Positions 46,986-55,838 of a DNA stretch of 64,000 nucleotides are shown here, one piece after another. Origin of the DNA: CAYPLH01 sp964411505. GTDB taxonomy: Bacteria; Bacillota; Clostridia; CAYPLH01; DUMO01. The stretch's first letter is position 1. Every line of letters begins with the position of its first letter. Both the position numbers and the translations under genes were made by a program. The stretch is taken from contig CAYPLH010000013.1 of the NCBI GenBank assembly GCA_964411505.1, positions 16,017 through 80,016 of the forward strand, in the 5' to 3' direction. Under the pieces are notes generated by a model that was not told the DNA's origin, searched no databases, and saw only the letters and a program-made list of their open reading frames with translations.

Positions 46986-47017
46986 AAGAAAAAGAGCGCT
47001 TTTTTAAGAAACGCTCG
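46986..47017 (-). terminator. Terminator after rpmE
   Basis: On the minus strand GAGCG-TTTCTTAAAAAAG-CGCTC is followed by TTTTTC. It would end the rho-rpmE transcript in part before the DUF1385 gene. Confidence 0.65.
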
Positions 47018-47055
47018 TGTACTCGTGTAGTTTTAATTTGTTACTTATAAATTGA

Positions 47056-47259
47056 TTATCCTTCAATTCCAAATCTTTTCTTGAACTTTTCAACACGTCC
47101 GCCTGTGTCGACCAGTTTCTGTTTACCAGTAAAAAATGGGTGACAGCTTGAGCAAATTTCCACACTTAATAGTTTTTTTGTCGATCCGGTCTCAAATGTA
47201 TTTCCACAAGCACATTTTACAACAGCTTCATTATAATTGGGATGTATTTTTTCCTTCAT
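47056..47259 (-). CDS. rpmE: 50S ribosomal protein L31
   Basis: 67 residues from the ATG at 47257-47259, with GAAGGTG 6 nt upstream. It is the zinc-binding (C+) type: KCACGN and EICSSCHPF give the four cysteines. Sequence [20 protein letters not shown] and [20 protein letters not shown] is standard. It lies between rho and the DUF1385 gene, a common arrangement. Confidence 0.97.
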   Translation of the reverse strand: MKEKIHPNYNEAVVKCACGNTFETGSTKKLLSVEICSSCHPFFTGKQKLVDTGGRVEKFKKRFGIEG

Positions 47260-47391
47260 AAATTTCACCTTCTTTCCAAATCATGTCCTATATCCAAATG
47301 CTTTGATTTTATGCATTTATCCACTATCAAACAGTAAAAATTATTGTAGCATAAATAATATACTGATGCAAGCATAAAATTGATGCAAGCT

Positions 47392-49068
47392 TTATTTCTC
47401 CATAAATGCTACATTGATACTTTCTACAAAATCTTTATTGCTTTTTGTCTGCATAAGCTTATTGATAATCATTTCGGTGATTTCTGAAGTACCAAGATTG
47501 CTCATAGCACGTCTTATCGCATATATGCCATCAAGCTCTTTTTGTGAAAGAAGCATTTCCTCTCGTCTTGTGCCTGATTTGTAAATGTCAATTGCAGGGA
47601 ATATACGCTTCTCAGATAGCCTTCTATCTAGATGAATTTCCATGTTACCCGTTCCCTTGAACTCTTCGAATATGACATCATCCATTCTGCTTCCTGTTTC
47701 AACAAGTGCTGTTGCAATAATTGTAAGGCTTCCTCCAAACTCTATATTTCTTGCTGCTCCAAAAAATCTTTTTGGACTGTGCAGAGCGCCTGGATCAAGA
47801 CCTCCTGACAAAGTTCTACCAGTAGGTGGGATAGTGAGGTTATAAGCTCGTGCTAAACGAGTTATGCTATCCAATAACACTATTACATCTCTTCTTTGCT
47901 CAACTAATCGCTTTGCTCTTTCAAGAACCATTTCTGCTACCTTTATGTGCCGTTCGGGAAGCTCATCAAATGTAGATGAGACTACATCACCTTTAATAGA
48001 CCTTTCCATATCAGTTACTTCCTCAGGTCTTTCATCAATAAGCAGTACGATTAGTTCCATTTCAGGGTGGTTAGCTGTTATCGCATTGGCAATCTTTTTG
48101 AGCAATACTGTTTTTCCGGCTTTTGGTGGAGAAACAATCATACCTCTTTGCCCTTTTCCAATAGGTGCTATCATATCAATAAGTCTAGTAGAAAGTTCTC
48201 TTGGGTTTGTTTCAAGATTTGCCCTAACTTCTGGGTAAATAGGAGTTAAGCGTTCAAAAGGAATTCTCTTTGTCGCCGCATCAGGTGGCTCATTGTTTAC
48301 TAATTGTACATAAAGCAAAGCTTGGAATTTCTCTCCGGCGTTAGGTATTCTTCCTTTGCCTCTTACCTTGTCGCCTGTTCTTAAATTAAAGCGTCTTATT
48401 TGAGAAGGTGAAATGTAAACGTCCTTTGGTCCTGATAAATAATTGTCACTTCTTAAAAATCCATATCCGTCTGGTAATACTTCAAGTACTCCCTCGACAG
48501 GTTCATCACTCTCAATTTTCTCAAAGCCAGAGAACGGCGCACCATTCTTCTTTTCGTTTTTCCTATGATAAGATTTTTTTTCTTCGTTATTGTCTGTAGT
48601 CTGCTTTTCAAAAGATGTTTCCTCTTTTTTTTCTTCATCTGCTGTTTTTAAAGATTTGTCAATCAGATTGTCATCCTGGTCTGAATCTTGAGATTTACTT
48701 ACCTTTTCATTCCCGTTGTGTTCAGTTTCTTTGACCGTTCTTTCTTCACTTTTTAATTCTTCTTTTTTGCCATCTGATGTTTCTTTCTGTTTATCTTTTT
48801 TGTCGATTGCTTTTTCACTAATGATTTTATCAGCGTCCTTAAATTGCTTTACTGATTCTTTCTTCCTAGGGCTTCTTTTTTTAACTTCAGCCGGTTCAGT
48901 AACTTTTGTAGTCTGAATAGGGTTTCCTTCTACTTTATTAGCGATTTCTTCAATTAATTCGATCAATTCATTTTTTCTATACTTTGTTATACTTTTTATT
49001 CCCATTATCTTGGCTATATAACGCAAGTCCTGTAAAGTCTTCTTTTCAAGATTAACATAATCCTCCAT
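47392..49068 (-). CDS. rho: Transcription termination factor Rho
   Basis: Hexameric RNA-dependent ATPase that ends transcription. 558 residues. A Rho N-terminal helical domain (1-45) is followed by a Lys/Glu/Asp-rich insertion of about 135 residues (50-185), then the cold-shock-like RNA-binding domain (190-262, [15 protein letters not shown]) and the ATPase with Walker A PPKAGKT (314-320). [10 protein letters not shown] and [20 protein letters not shown] are the usual Q- and R-loop parts. The residues that contact bicyclomycin look standard. The charged insertion is longer than in E. coli Rho but resembles those of some Gram-positive Rho proteins. Confidence 0.96.
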   Translation of the reverse strand: MEDYVNLEKKTLQDLRYIAKIMGIKSITKYRKNELIELIEEIANKVEGNPIQTTKVTEPAEVKKRSPRKKESVKQFKDADKIISEKAIDKKDKQKETSDGKKEELKSEERTVKETEHNGNEKVSKSQDSDQDDNLIDKSLKTADEEKKEETSFEKQTTDNNEEKKSYHRKNEKKNGAPFSGFEKIESDEPVEGVLEVLPDGYGFLRSDNYLSGPKDVYISPSQIRRFNLRTGDKVRGKGRIPNAGEKFQALLYVQLVNNEPPDAATKRIPFERLTPIYPEVRANLETNPRELSTRLIDMIAPIGKGQRGMIVSPPKAGKTVLLKKIANAITANHPEMELIVLLIDERPEEVTDMERSIKGDVVSSTFDELPERHIKVAEMVLERAKRLVEQRRDVIVLLDSITRLARAYNLTIPPTGRTLSGGLDPGALHSPKRFFGAARNIEFGGSLTIIATALVETGSRMDDVIFEEFKGTGNMEIHLDRRLSEKRIFPAIDIYKSGTRREEMLLSQKELDGIYAIRRAMSNLGTSEITEMIINKLMQTKSNKDFVESINVAFMEK

Positions 49069-49347
49069 GCTGCACCACCTTTATATTATATATATCATCA
49101 TTTATTTAAACATTGATTTTACCACATTAACCTTGACAATTATTTTTTCCACACACAAAAACACATAGACTTAAAGTGCTTGAGAGTTTTTATTCTCAAA
49201 AGTTAAAAATGTGTATTTGTTCTGCAGTTTGTATTCTTGTGGTAAAAGCAACATTATATTTTATTTAATCCTATATGGAAATAAAATTACCCGAAAAAAC
49301 TGTTCAATACCTTCAACTCATGGAATTATTATAAGGATGAGGTCCCA

Positions 49348-49467
49348 ATGAACAAATATATCATACACATTTTAGCACTACTTTTAATAATTGTCAACCT
49401 GAATTTTTTGCAATTTGATTTAACCTTAATTATAAAATGCAAAATCCACCCACTTATACATACTTAG
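49348..49467 (+). CDS. Candidate small hydrophobic protein, 39 residues
   Basis: ATG at 49348 is preceded by AAGGATGAGG with 5 nt spacing. It encodes MNKYIIHILALLLIIVNLNF followed by a short tail ending KIHPLIHT. Residues 4-20 could span the membrane. It is the only feature in the 449-bp gap between rho and the SLH gene, and is opposite in strand to both. It is short and AT-rich, so it may be chance. Confidence 0.3.
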   Translation: MNKYIIHILALLLIIVNLNFLQFDLTLIIKCKIHPLIHT

Positions 49468-49517
49468 ACTATTTATAATTTTTCCCCGAATTTTGAGAGC
49501 TTATACTAGTACTTTAT

Positions 49518-50084
49518 TTACCTTAGTTCTACTGTCAAAGAATTAAAAATAATGATGGCCACATCACTGCGAGTCAATGCTTTATTCCCCTGCGCATCAA
49601 TATGCTTCGTTAATTCAAGCTCCTCAGCTTTATGTAAAACATTTTCAGGCCAAGATCCAACCATTTCACTTTCATATCCTAATATCCTGATTACCGCAAG
49701 CAATGCTTCAGGCAATGTAACTATATTATCAGGAGCAAATGTATTGTCCGGATATCCGGCGACAATTCCGTAATGCCATGCTGTTTTAATATAATCATAA
49801 GCCCAATGATCTTTGCTAAGATCCAAAAAACCCATTACTATATTATCTATATCATTGATTTCATCTAAGCATGCAACATTCAATATAAGAGTAATAAACT
49901 CGCTTCTTCTGATATTATTCTCCAGTCTGAGGCTTCCATCTTCATACCCTTTCATAAGACCTAACTTCACAAGTGTATTTGCACACTTTCTTTCGATTAC
50001 TGTATCAGGTGCAGCATTTACAGGTATAATGAGAGAAACAATTAATAAAATCAACAGAAATTTTCCGAAGATTCTTCTTTTCAT
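49518..50084 (-). CDS. S-layer homology (SLH) domain protein
   Basis: 188 residues with a signal peptide (1-24, cut near VNAAPD). The rest is about three SLH modules (GLMKGYEDGSLRLENNIRRSEF, DLSKDHWAYDYIKTAWHYGIVAGYPDNTFAPDNIVT, ALTRSDVAIIIFNSL). SLH modules bind secondary wall polysaccharide. There is no other domain, so it is a stand-alone wall-bound protein. Its start ATG at 50082-50084 lacks a strong ribosome site (AAAAGATG). Confidence 0.88.
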   Translation of the reverse strand: MKRRIFGKFLLILLIVSLIIPVNAAPDTVIERKCANTLVKLGLMKGYEDGSLRLENNIRRSEFITLILNVACLDEINDIDNIVMGFLDLSKDHWAYDYIKTAWHYGIVAGYPDNTFAPDNIVTLPEALLAVIRILGYESEMVGSWPENVLHKAEELELTKHIDAQGNKALTRSDVAIIIFNSLTVELR

Positions 50085-50593
50085 CTTTTGTTAGTCCTTT
50101 CCGTTTCATGTGTACTTTCTTGTAAATGGTCAAATATGTCAACTAAGCTAATATAAAAAATATCTTTTACGCAAAAACGCATCTGCTACTTTTGAGAAAA
50201 GTCAGAATATATTCAACAATATTATACAATAATTTTCATAGTATTTTAATGCTGGTACGTAATTCGTCATAATAATTTAATATATGATGAACATTCATCC
50301 AGCTGTCATGAGTACATGAATAGACACATATGATCATGTATATTATGGACATATTTCCTTAATGAATTAACAATTATTTTGCAGCAAGATTTCAAAAGGA
50401 ACTTTTCTAAGATACTATTTATTCTTTTACTGAACTCTTGTGCAGATGGTACGCCAGCTTCAAACGACCGCATGCCCTGCTCACAGATCCCATCCACATG
50501 TTCTGCCCTTTATGCAAATGCTTTGTTAGATAATGGGTTAGGTCTCAGTTGAGCCATGGACGGTGGGGTTAACCTGCGTTAGGTCTACTAATA
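50085..50593. other. Gene debris between the SLH gene and hicB-like gene
   Basis: No intact gene. 50238-50292 is a 55-bp near-copy of 52633-52688 (atagtattttaatgctggta then taattcgtcataataattta). On the minus strand 50306-50497 reads MDGICEQGMRSFEAGVPSAQ and EFSKRINSILEKF, which looks like the end of a lost protein but has no ribosome site. 50520-50585 is GC-richer. These are probably remnants of inserted DNA. Confidence 0.45.
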
Positions 50594-51025
50594 TCATTTA
50601 TTTCGAGCTACTCCTAAATAATCCTTTAATGCACTCTGCAAAACTTGAGAAAAATTAACTTTATTTTTTTCTGCAATGTCATTTAACCACTTTGGTATCG
50701 TCAATGTTTTTTTAATTGCCTTATTTTCCATTTCATCTCTAACTACTGGCATCCAAACTTCAATAATACTAACAAAAGATTTTGGAGGTAACATAATATT
50801 ATCAGGTAACGATGGGTTAGGTATAGACTCCCCATCCTCTTCCATACTATATATAAATAATTCTATCACCTCTTTAGCCATATGAAGTGCTTCTTCTATA
50901 TTATCACCTTCTGTTATGCACCCCGGTAAATCCGGAAATGAAACTGTATATCCTTTTTGATCTCCTGGCTCAAATATGGCTGGAAATATATATCTATCCA
51001 TAACACTACCTTCTTTAATTACCAT
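50594..51025 (-). CDS. HicB-family antitoxin-like protein
   Basis: 143 residues from the ATG at 51023-51025 (AGGAGG 10 nt upstream, overlapping the AbrB stop in ATGGTAA). The family-typical start is MDRYIFPAIF at 51001, also with a GAAGG site; I cannot exclude it. The N-terminal HicB domain has YIFPAIFEPGDQKGYTVSFP, DLPGCITEGDNIEEALHMAK. The C-terminus (KKTLTIPKWLNDIAEKNKVNFSQVLQSALKDYL) is a ribbon-helix-helix DNA-binding domain. No hicA toxin gene lies on either side, so it is an orphan. Confidence 0.85.
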   Translation of the reverse strand: MVIKEGSVMDRYIFPAIFEPGDQKGYTVSFPDLPGCITEGDNIEEALHMAKEVIELFIYSMEEDGESIPNPSLPDNIMLPPKSFVSIIEVWMPVVRDEMENKAIKKTLTIPKWLNDIAEKNKVNFSQVLQSALKDYLGVARNK

Positions 51026-51258
51026 GAATTCCTTTCCTCCTGAATGTATTTTACTGGATCCATATCTTTCCATGCATCTTTACCTAAACCTTTAAGCGCT
51101 TTAGCAAAACTTTTGGGTTTCTCACTGATTAGTATTTGTTTTGAGTTTTCATCAAAGTATCAAATTATATCATCCCCAGGCTTCAAGCCCGCTTTTTTAA
51201 TAATTTCTTCAGGTACTCTTATAGTTGAATTATCATCAATTTTAGAAACTAAGCCCAT
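51019..51258 (-). pseudogene. AbrB/MazE-like antitoxin gene broken by an in-frame stop
   Basis: From the ATG at 51256-51258 (GGAGAG 6 nt upstream) the frame reads MGLVSKIDDNSTIRVPEEII, KKAGLKPGDDII, then TGA at 51160-51162. Without that stop it runs on as YFDENSKQILISEKPKSFAK, ALKGLGKDAWKDMDPVKYIQ, EERNSW and ends TAA. The full 79 residues fit a SpoVT-AbrB swapped-hairpin DNA-binding protein. The simplest change is TGG (Trp) to TGA. The stop overlaps the start of the HicB-like gene, so the pair was an operon. Confidence 0.8.
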
Positions 51259-51301
51259 ATTAATCTCTCCATTCATATCATAAATTATCTTTATTATACC
51301 A

Positions 51302-51454
51302 CAGAAAAAAGGTGGCTTCGCCACTTTTTTTCACTAGGGAACCTTATGGTTCCCTTCGACGGATGCTCCGCATCCTTGAGCACCCTCCTTAAAGCAGCAA
51401 AGGGGCTTCCCCTTGCAATCCCCATTGTCTAGGAAAGAATACTTTCCTAGACAA
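51302..51454. repeat. Repeat family A, most complete copy (five-hairpin chain)
   Basis: Five short hairpins follow each other: GTGGCTTCGCCAC (51312-51324, then T's), GGGAACCTTATGGTTCCC (51337-51354), GGATGCTCCGCATCC (51361-51375), AAGGGGCTTCCCCTT (51400-51414), and a 13-bp stem ttgtctaggaaag / ctttcctagacaa (51425-51437 and 51442-51454). Four of the five are perfect over the stated bases. It lies upstream of the broken AbrB gene. Confidence 0.9.
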
Positions 51455-51634
51455 GAACAAATGTTATAAAAACAAACAATTGAACCCTGCTCCATGACTA
51501 TGAGATCACCATGGCTGTCTGGTTTGATTGGATCTTTTGAAATTAAAACATTTTCCATGGCTGTTTTTTTTCTTTGCTTTTCAGGTTGTGGTTGTAGTAG
51601 CTTTAGGAAATTATTCTGATAGCTACCCCTGCTA

Positions 51635-52162
51635 TTATACAAAATCCTTTCCTGCCGATAGTAATGTTCTTTGAATAAATACTGACTTATTTATTCTGTA
51701 TGCCATCCTGTCTTGACCATACATCGACTCAAGCTCTCGTTTATATTGTGCATATTTTTCAGCTGCATCTTTATTTTCTCTAATAAAGTCACGGAACATT
51801 AAGAAGTCTCTACGATAACAACTATCATATTCTACTATATGGATATGATGTGTTGAGTTAATGCCTTTGCTTTTAACAAAAAACAACCTGCCCGGTCGAT
51901 TACACTCACCAAAATATCTATACCCACTCTGTACCACTAGGGGAATACACTTATGAGCATCCAACTGCGACTTTACGACTATCATTATATCAATAATCGG
52001 TTTTGATATCATGCCCTTGATGGATGTGCTTCCAATATGTTGAATATCAAATGCTAAATCATGTAAAATTTCATTTAACATGACCTCCTCTTCCTTATAT
52101 AGTTCTTCCCACTCTGGGCAGTACCGAGTAAGCCTTACACTGTCACTTCGTAAGCCTAGCAT
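51635..52162 (-). CDS. GrpB family (UPF0157) protein
   Basis: 175 residues from the ATG at 52160-52162, with AAGGAG 9 nt upstream; the frame extends to 52273 without support. It is a nucleotidyltransferase-fold family member: VRLTRYCPEWEELYKEEE, IQHIGSTSIKGMISKPIIDIMIVV (the GS and D residues of the NTase motif) and THHIHIVEYDS. Function is not established; some members are annotated as dephospho-CoA kinase-related. It is flanked by remnants and repeat A, so it may have been acquired. Confidence 0.88.
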   Translation of the reverse strand: MLGLRSDSVRLTRYCPEWEELYKEEEVMLNEILHDLAFDIQHIGSTSIKGMISKPIIDIMIVVKSQLDAHKCIPLVVQSGYRYFGECNRPGRLFFVKSKGINSTHHIHIVEYDSCYRRDFLMFRDFIRENKDAAEKYAQYKRELESMYGQDRMAYRINKSVFIQRTLLSAGKDFV

Positions 52163-52400
52163 AATCATCAACTCCTTATTGATGTATTTCTTGTTCAAAT
52201 AATTTGTTCTTGATTTTCTTTCCCTTTCCAATTCTATTACCCAAAAACAATAATGGCAACTGTAAAAATACAATCCAAAAACCTATTCCCTGCACTGGCA
52301 CACGTGAACTACATCGCCATTGAAATGGCGAGCTTCAGAGCCGCAGACATTACTGCCTGTTACCTCTCAGGCTTGTCCAGCACATTATGTCTATACATAT

Positions 52401-52754
52401 TCATTCTACCCTCACACATACCTTGAAGTGCCCCGGTCCGCCACCGGTACTTTCTCCTCTGATTGAACTTGAATTAGCATGGGCATTACGGTAAGCCAAT
52501 AAACAATCGTGCAAAGTGATCCCATTGGAAGCTCCGTCTCCTTCCGGCGGAGGCAGCGTTGTAACTTTAGAATTACTCACTGCTCTAAAATCATGCCTAT
52601 CAGGAACTGCACCAAAGTCTTCGCCACGATGATAATATAGTATTTTAATGCTGGTACATAATTCGTCATAATAATTTAATATATGATGTTCATCCTCCCA
52701 AAAGTATATTATGGTAATACTTTCCTTGCGTTCGTGTATAAAATTGGCTTGCAA
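52401..52754 (-). pseudogene. Probable gene fragment (117-codon open frame)
   Basis: The open frame ends EDFGAVPDRHDFRAVSNSKV, TTLPPPEGDGASNGITLHDC, LLAYRNAHANSSSIRGESTG, GGPGHFKVCVRVE. This part is GC-richer and looks protein-like, while the N-terminal part (ILNYYDELCTSIKILYY) lies in the 55-bp sequence repeated at 50238-50292. No ribosome site is present. I recognise no family. It could be the end of a gene lost by rearrangement. Confidence 0.4.
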
Positions 52755-52802
52755 AACAGATACTATTATAGGTTCATAATAATAAAAATAAGGAGGGTAC
52801 CT

Positions 52803-53303
52803 ATGTCAAAAACTGTAGTGGCTATATTTGAAAGACACGATTATGCTGAAAACGCTGCAAGAGAGATTAAAGAGCAAGGTCTTCGTACTGAAGATATTTC
52901 GATTGTTGCAAAACAAGGTGATGAACATGAGGAAAATAATACACAAGCTACAATGGGTACATTAGGTCAGGCTGCAAATGATAATATATCTGACGGAGTT
53001 ATAACCGGAGGATTACTTGGAGGTCTGGCGGGATTGCTGATTGGCGCCGGGAGCATGATTATTCCGGGCTTAGGTATAATAGCAGCTGCGGGTCCGATCA
53101 CCGGTTTGCTTTCTGGAACCGTAACTGGAGGAATTGTTGGCGGGTTGGTTGACCTCGGAATTCCTGAGCAAAGGAGCAGACAGTATGAGACTGATATCAG
53201 AGCAGGAAAAATTCTTTTTAGTATGGAAGCACAAGATGATACCATTGACGAAGTTGCATCTATTTTAAGAGAAAACGGTGCAAAAAGCGTAGACTCATAT
53301 TAA
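52803..53303 (+). CDS. General stress protein-like (YflT/Gsp17M-type) glycine-zipper protein
   Basis: 166 residues from the ATG at 52803 with AAGGAGG 6 nt upstream. The N-terminus KTVVAIFERHDYAENAAREIKEQG matches the YflT/heat-induced domain. The middle is a glycine-zipper hydrophobic region (GGLLGGLAGLLIGAGSMIIPGLGIIAA, PITGLLSGTVTGGIVGGLVDLGIP). The C-terminus has YETDIRAGKILFSMEAQD and ends in EILREN-like ILRENGAKSVDSY. Members respond to general stress; a membrane-interacting role is suggested by the zipper. Confidence 0.82.
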   Translation: MSKTVVAIFERHDYAENAAREIKEQGLRTEDISIVAKQGDEHEENNTQATMGTLGQAANDNISDGVITGGLLGGLAGLLIGAGSMIIPGLGIIAAAGPITGLLSGTVTGGIVGGLVDLGIPEQRSRQYETDIRAGKILFSMEAQDDTIDEVASILRENGAKSVDSY

Positions 53304-53350
53304 CTCATAATGTGCTTTTGCACATTCTTCCTCTTTTTTGAAGAAATTAT

Positions 53351-53408
53351 AATGATAAGGTGTAGTAACCAAACTGGCTAACTGTTCTTTTTACTACACC
53401 TTATCATT
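53351..53408. terminator. Bidirectional terminator (perfect 18-bp stem)
   Basis: aatgataaggtgtagtaa (53351-53368) and ttactacaccttatcatt (53391-53408) are exact reverse complements around 22 nt, between the convergent stress-protein and VanW genes. Confidence 0.7.
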
Positions 53409-53465
53409 CATACAATCCAATAAAGTTGAAGTTTTGCAGTAATTCTTTTACTATAAGTGTATCAT

Positions 53466-55256
53466 TTATTGTGGTGTATCCGTTAATGGTTCTAGTTCTG
53501 GGTAAACTTCTATTGATTCATTCAATTCAGCGTCTGCTCCACCAAATGATAATTCAGCATCATTATCATTTTCTTCAGTAACTGCCTCAACCGCTGTTTC
53601 ATCATAAGAATTAAGCTCAACAGTTTCATCACCTAACTCTGGCTCAACTGGTTCAACTACTCGTGTTCCCCTTCTTACAACTTGTTCATCCGGCTGGTAG
53701 TAACTAGTGTAAACTCTCTTCTCACTAACTATCTCACCATCTTGTTTAACAATCTTATATGTGTCAACACGATATCCAGTGATACCATACTTTTGAATAA
53801 TTTCTTCACCTTGAGGCAAATTCGGATCATCAATATATCGAGTCTTAAAATTATATGTTTCTACTACTGGTGAATAAATCTCAATGGTCTTTCCAAGGTT
53901 TTCATTTGTACCTATGATCGAATACACAACCTCGTTATCCTCAGTAACCTCTCCATCTATTCTTATAGGCCAATTTGTGTTATTCCTAAATTTGAAATCA
54001 GGCCATCCCCACGAAACTGCGGCATCACTGCCAAGCGGTAAATAACCTATAGTAAACATATGGTTAAATCTTTCCACAATCTCAAGATCCGCAAGAAAAG
54101 CAGCCAAATGTAGTGTGCTAGAAGCCTGACATATTCCACCACCGGTTCCATCCACAATCTTTCCATCATAATATACATGGGCTGTCTTATATCCACGTTC
54201 TGCAGTTCTTTGACCTACAATATCGTTAAAGGAAAAAACTTCACCCGGCAAAAGAATCAGTCCGTTAATTGCTTCAGTTGTTAATTTTATATTTTCTGCT
54301 CTATTCGCGTTATTGGTGGTTAAGGTATTAAATTTGGAGCTTGCTGTATATAAGTTATCTATAAAAACATTACCCTCTAAATCCTCAATATTCTTCCCTG
54401 GCGCTGTAATTATAAGGGGAATTCTTGATTCGTCTTTAGAACTGCTGTTAATGTCATCTACCGCTTTGTCAAGCTCACTTCTGTCTATTGACACTCCATT
54501 TGTTCCCGGTTCTACACTTAATATTCCATCCTCATACTTAAATGAAGGTTCTACTTTTTCAACAAAGATCTCATCAAATATCGGCTGCGCATCCAAAGGT
54601 TCTGGTAAAACTGTGACTACAGGCACTTCGATAATATTTTCACTTTGAAGGTTTCCGATTATGTTTTCTACAGACTTAAGAAGCTGATCTTCCATGACAG
54701 TTACAGCAGGCTGCCCTCGTTTAATCACAAGGACACCATCTAAAACAGCGACTTCATGCTGAAAAAGCTGAGCATTTGTTTTTTCTGATAGTGACTTTAC
54801 AGCCTTTTCAATTCTAGAAACATCATAAGTAATTGACATATTGATTACTTGCCCGTTTCTTTCTAGCCTCGAAATATCAATAATATTTGAAAACAGTGTT
54901 CCTGTTCTTCCAACACTGTATGCACGATTTATCGCATCGGTAATATCATATGCAATCCCCAGTTCCTGAAAACTTATAGCTTCTTCATGTTCCTTACTTT
55001 TTAGAATAATAACGTTTTCGTCTATCTTTTCTTGATAAGTCTGACCTAATAATTGGTTAAGCTCTGACCCAAACATATTACCGACGTGTACATCATTTAT
55101 GTAAACTCCAGCATAAACCTTATCATACGTTAAAACAGAGTAAACAAGATAAGCTGATACTCCAACTGTTAACAAAGCAAAAATTAAAATTAAACAAATA
55201 ATTATTTTTTTGTTAGCTTTAATTCCACGTGGTCTTTTTAGTATTGTTGATTCCAT
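53466..55256 (-). CDS. VanW/YoaR family protein
   Basis: 596 residues. A signal anchor is at about 19-41. Two peptidoglycan-binding-4-like domains occupy about 90-300 (GIAYDITDAINRAYSVGRTG, LSVEPGTNGVSIDRSELDKA). The VanW domain follows (LLPGEVFSFNDIVGQRTAER, GYKTAHVYYDGKIVDGTGGG, ICQASSTLHLAAFLADLEIV) with the conserved GGGICQ cysteine. A G5-like segment (about 490-540) and an acidic C-terminal tail end the protein. It is a wall-linked protein of unknown activity, common in clostridia. It is monocistronic. Confidence 0.92.
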   Translation of the reverse strand: MESTILKRPRGIKANKKIIICLILIFALLTVGVSAYLVYSVLTYDKVYAGVYINDVHVGNMFGSELNQLLGQTYQEKIDENVIILKSKEHEEAISFQELGIAYDITDAINRAYSVGRTGTLFSNIIDISRLERNGQVINMSITYDVSRIEKAVKSLSEKTNAQLFQHEVAVLDGVLVIKRGQPAVTVMEDQLLKSVENIIGNLQSENIIEVPVVTVLPEPLDAQPIFDEIFVEKVEPSFKYEDGILSVEPGTNGVSIDRSELDKAVDDINSSSKDESRIPLIITAPGKNIEDLEGNVFIDNLYTASSKFNTLTTNNANRAENIKLTTEAINGLILLPGEVFSFNDIVGQRTAERGYKTAHVYYDGKIVDGTGGGICQASSTLHLAAFLADLEIVERFNHMFTIGYLPLGSDAAVSWGWPDFKFRNNTNWPIRIDGEVTEDNEVVYSIIGTNENLGKTIEIYSPVVETYNFKTRYIDDPNLPQGEEIIQKYGITGYRVDTYKIVKQDGEIVSEKRVYTSYYQPDEQVVRRGTRVVEPVEPELGDETVELNSYDETAVEAVTEENDNDAELSFGGADAELNESIEVYPELEPLTDTPQ

Positions 55257-55739
55257 TAAAAATGCATCTCCATTAAGCTTTTATTTGTTGTATAAATGAG
55301 ACGTTGCTATTTGATGTTTTGTTCCTTTATGCATACATACTGCGACACAACTTTACCCATATTATATTTTAATATTTATACCACTTTTACAGCCATAAAA
55401 ACAAAAAAAGACTACTCCACATTAGATTGAACCAGATTACAACCAATCTGCAATTTCCTGTAGGTTAGCCTGCAGGAATGAGTCGCAAAGCAACTTACTG
55501 GAGAGCAATCATAATTTTAGTTTTTATGTACATAATAATACAATATAAATGGTTCATATACAATACTTTTATCAAATACCCTGTGTGCTATTGCATGCCG
55601 ACTTGCAGAAATGAAGTGCTTCTTTTGACCGCCTTAAGGAGCAATTATATTTTAATGAACGTTTGTTCTTGAAAGCCGTTCCATTTATGTGTCATGTTAG
55701 TAAAATTATGGAATATAAAAATTATTTTTCGGATTTTGC
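55257..55739. other. Intergenic region upstream of the VanW gene
   Basis: Holds the VanW promoter. A hairpin tcctgtagg-ttag-cctgcagga occurs near 55456. An open frame of 64 codons starts at 55478 but has no real ribosome site, and I do not accept it as a gene. Confidence 0.4.
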
Positions 55740-55769
55740 TTGACACGGATAATTTGTACTTGTTATAAT
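55740..55769 (+). promoter_or_regulatory. Sigma-A type promoter of veg
   Basis: TTGACA (55740-55745), 18-bp spacer, TATAAT (55764-55769). Both hexamers are perfect. It lies 70 bp upstream of the Veg start. Bacillus veg is also a strongly expressed gene with a consensus-like promoter. Confidence 0.8.
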
Positions 55770-55838
55770 AGATTATTTATTTGACAAGCTGCTGGTAGTA
55801 TGATACAATATTAACAAACTTATGATGAGGTGATCTTA

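Noticed and set aside
51334..51642. A 102-codon frame on the minus strand.
   Set aside because: Its C-terminal half is repeat family A read through, and the rest (MENVLISKDPIKPDSHG) lacks a ribosome site and homology I can recognise.
55478..55672. A 64-codon frame with a hydrophobic stretch.
   Set aside because: No spaced ribosome site, unusual cysteine-rich ending and no recognisable family.
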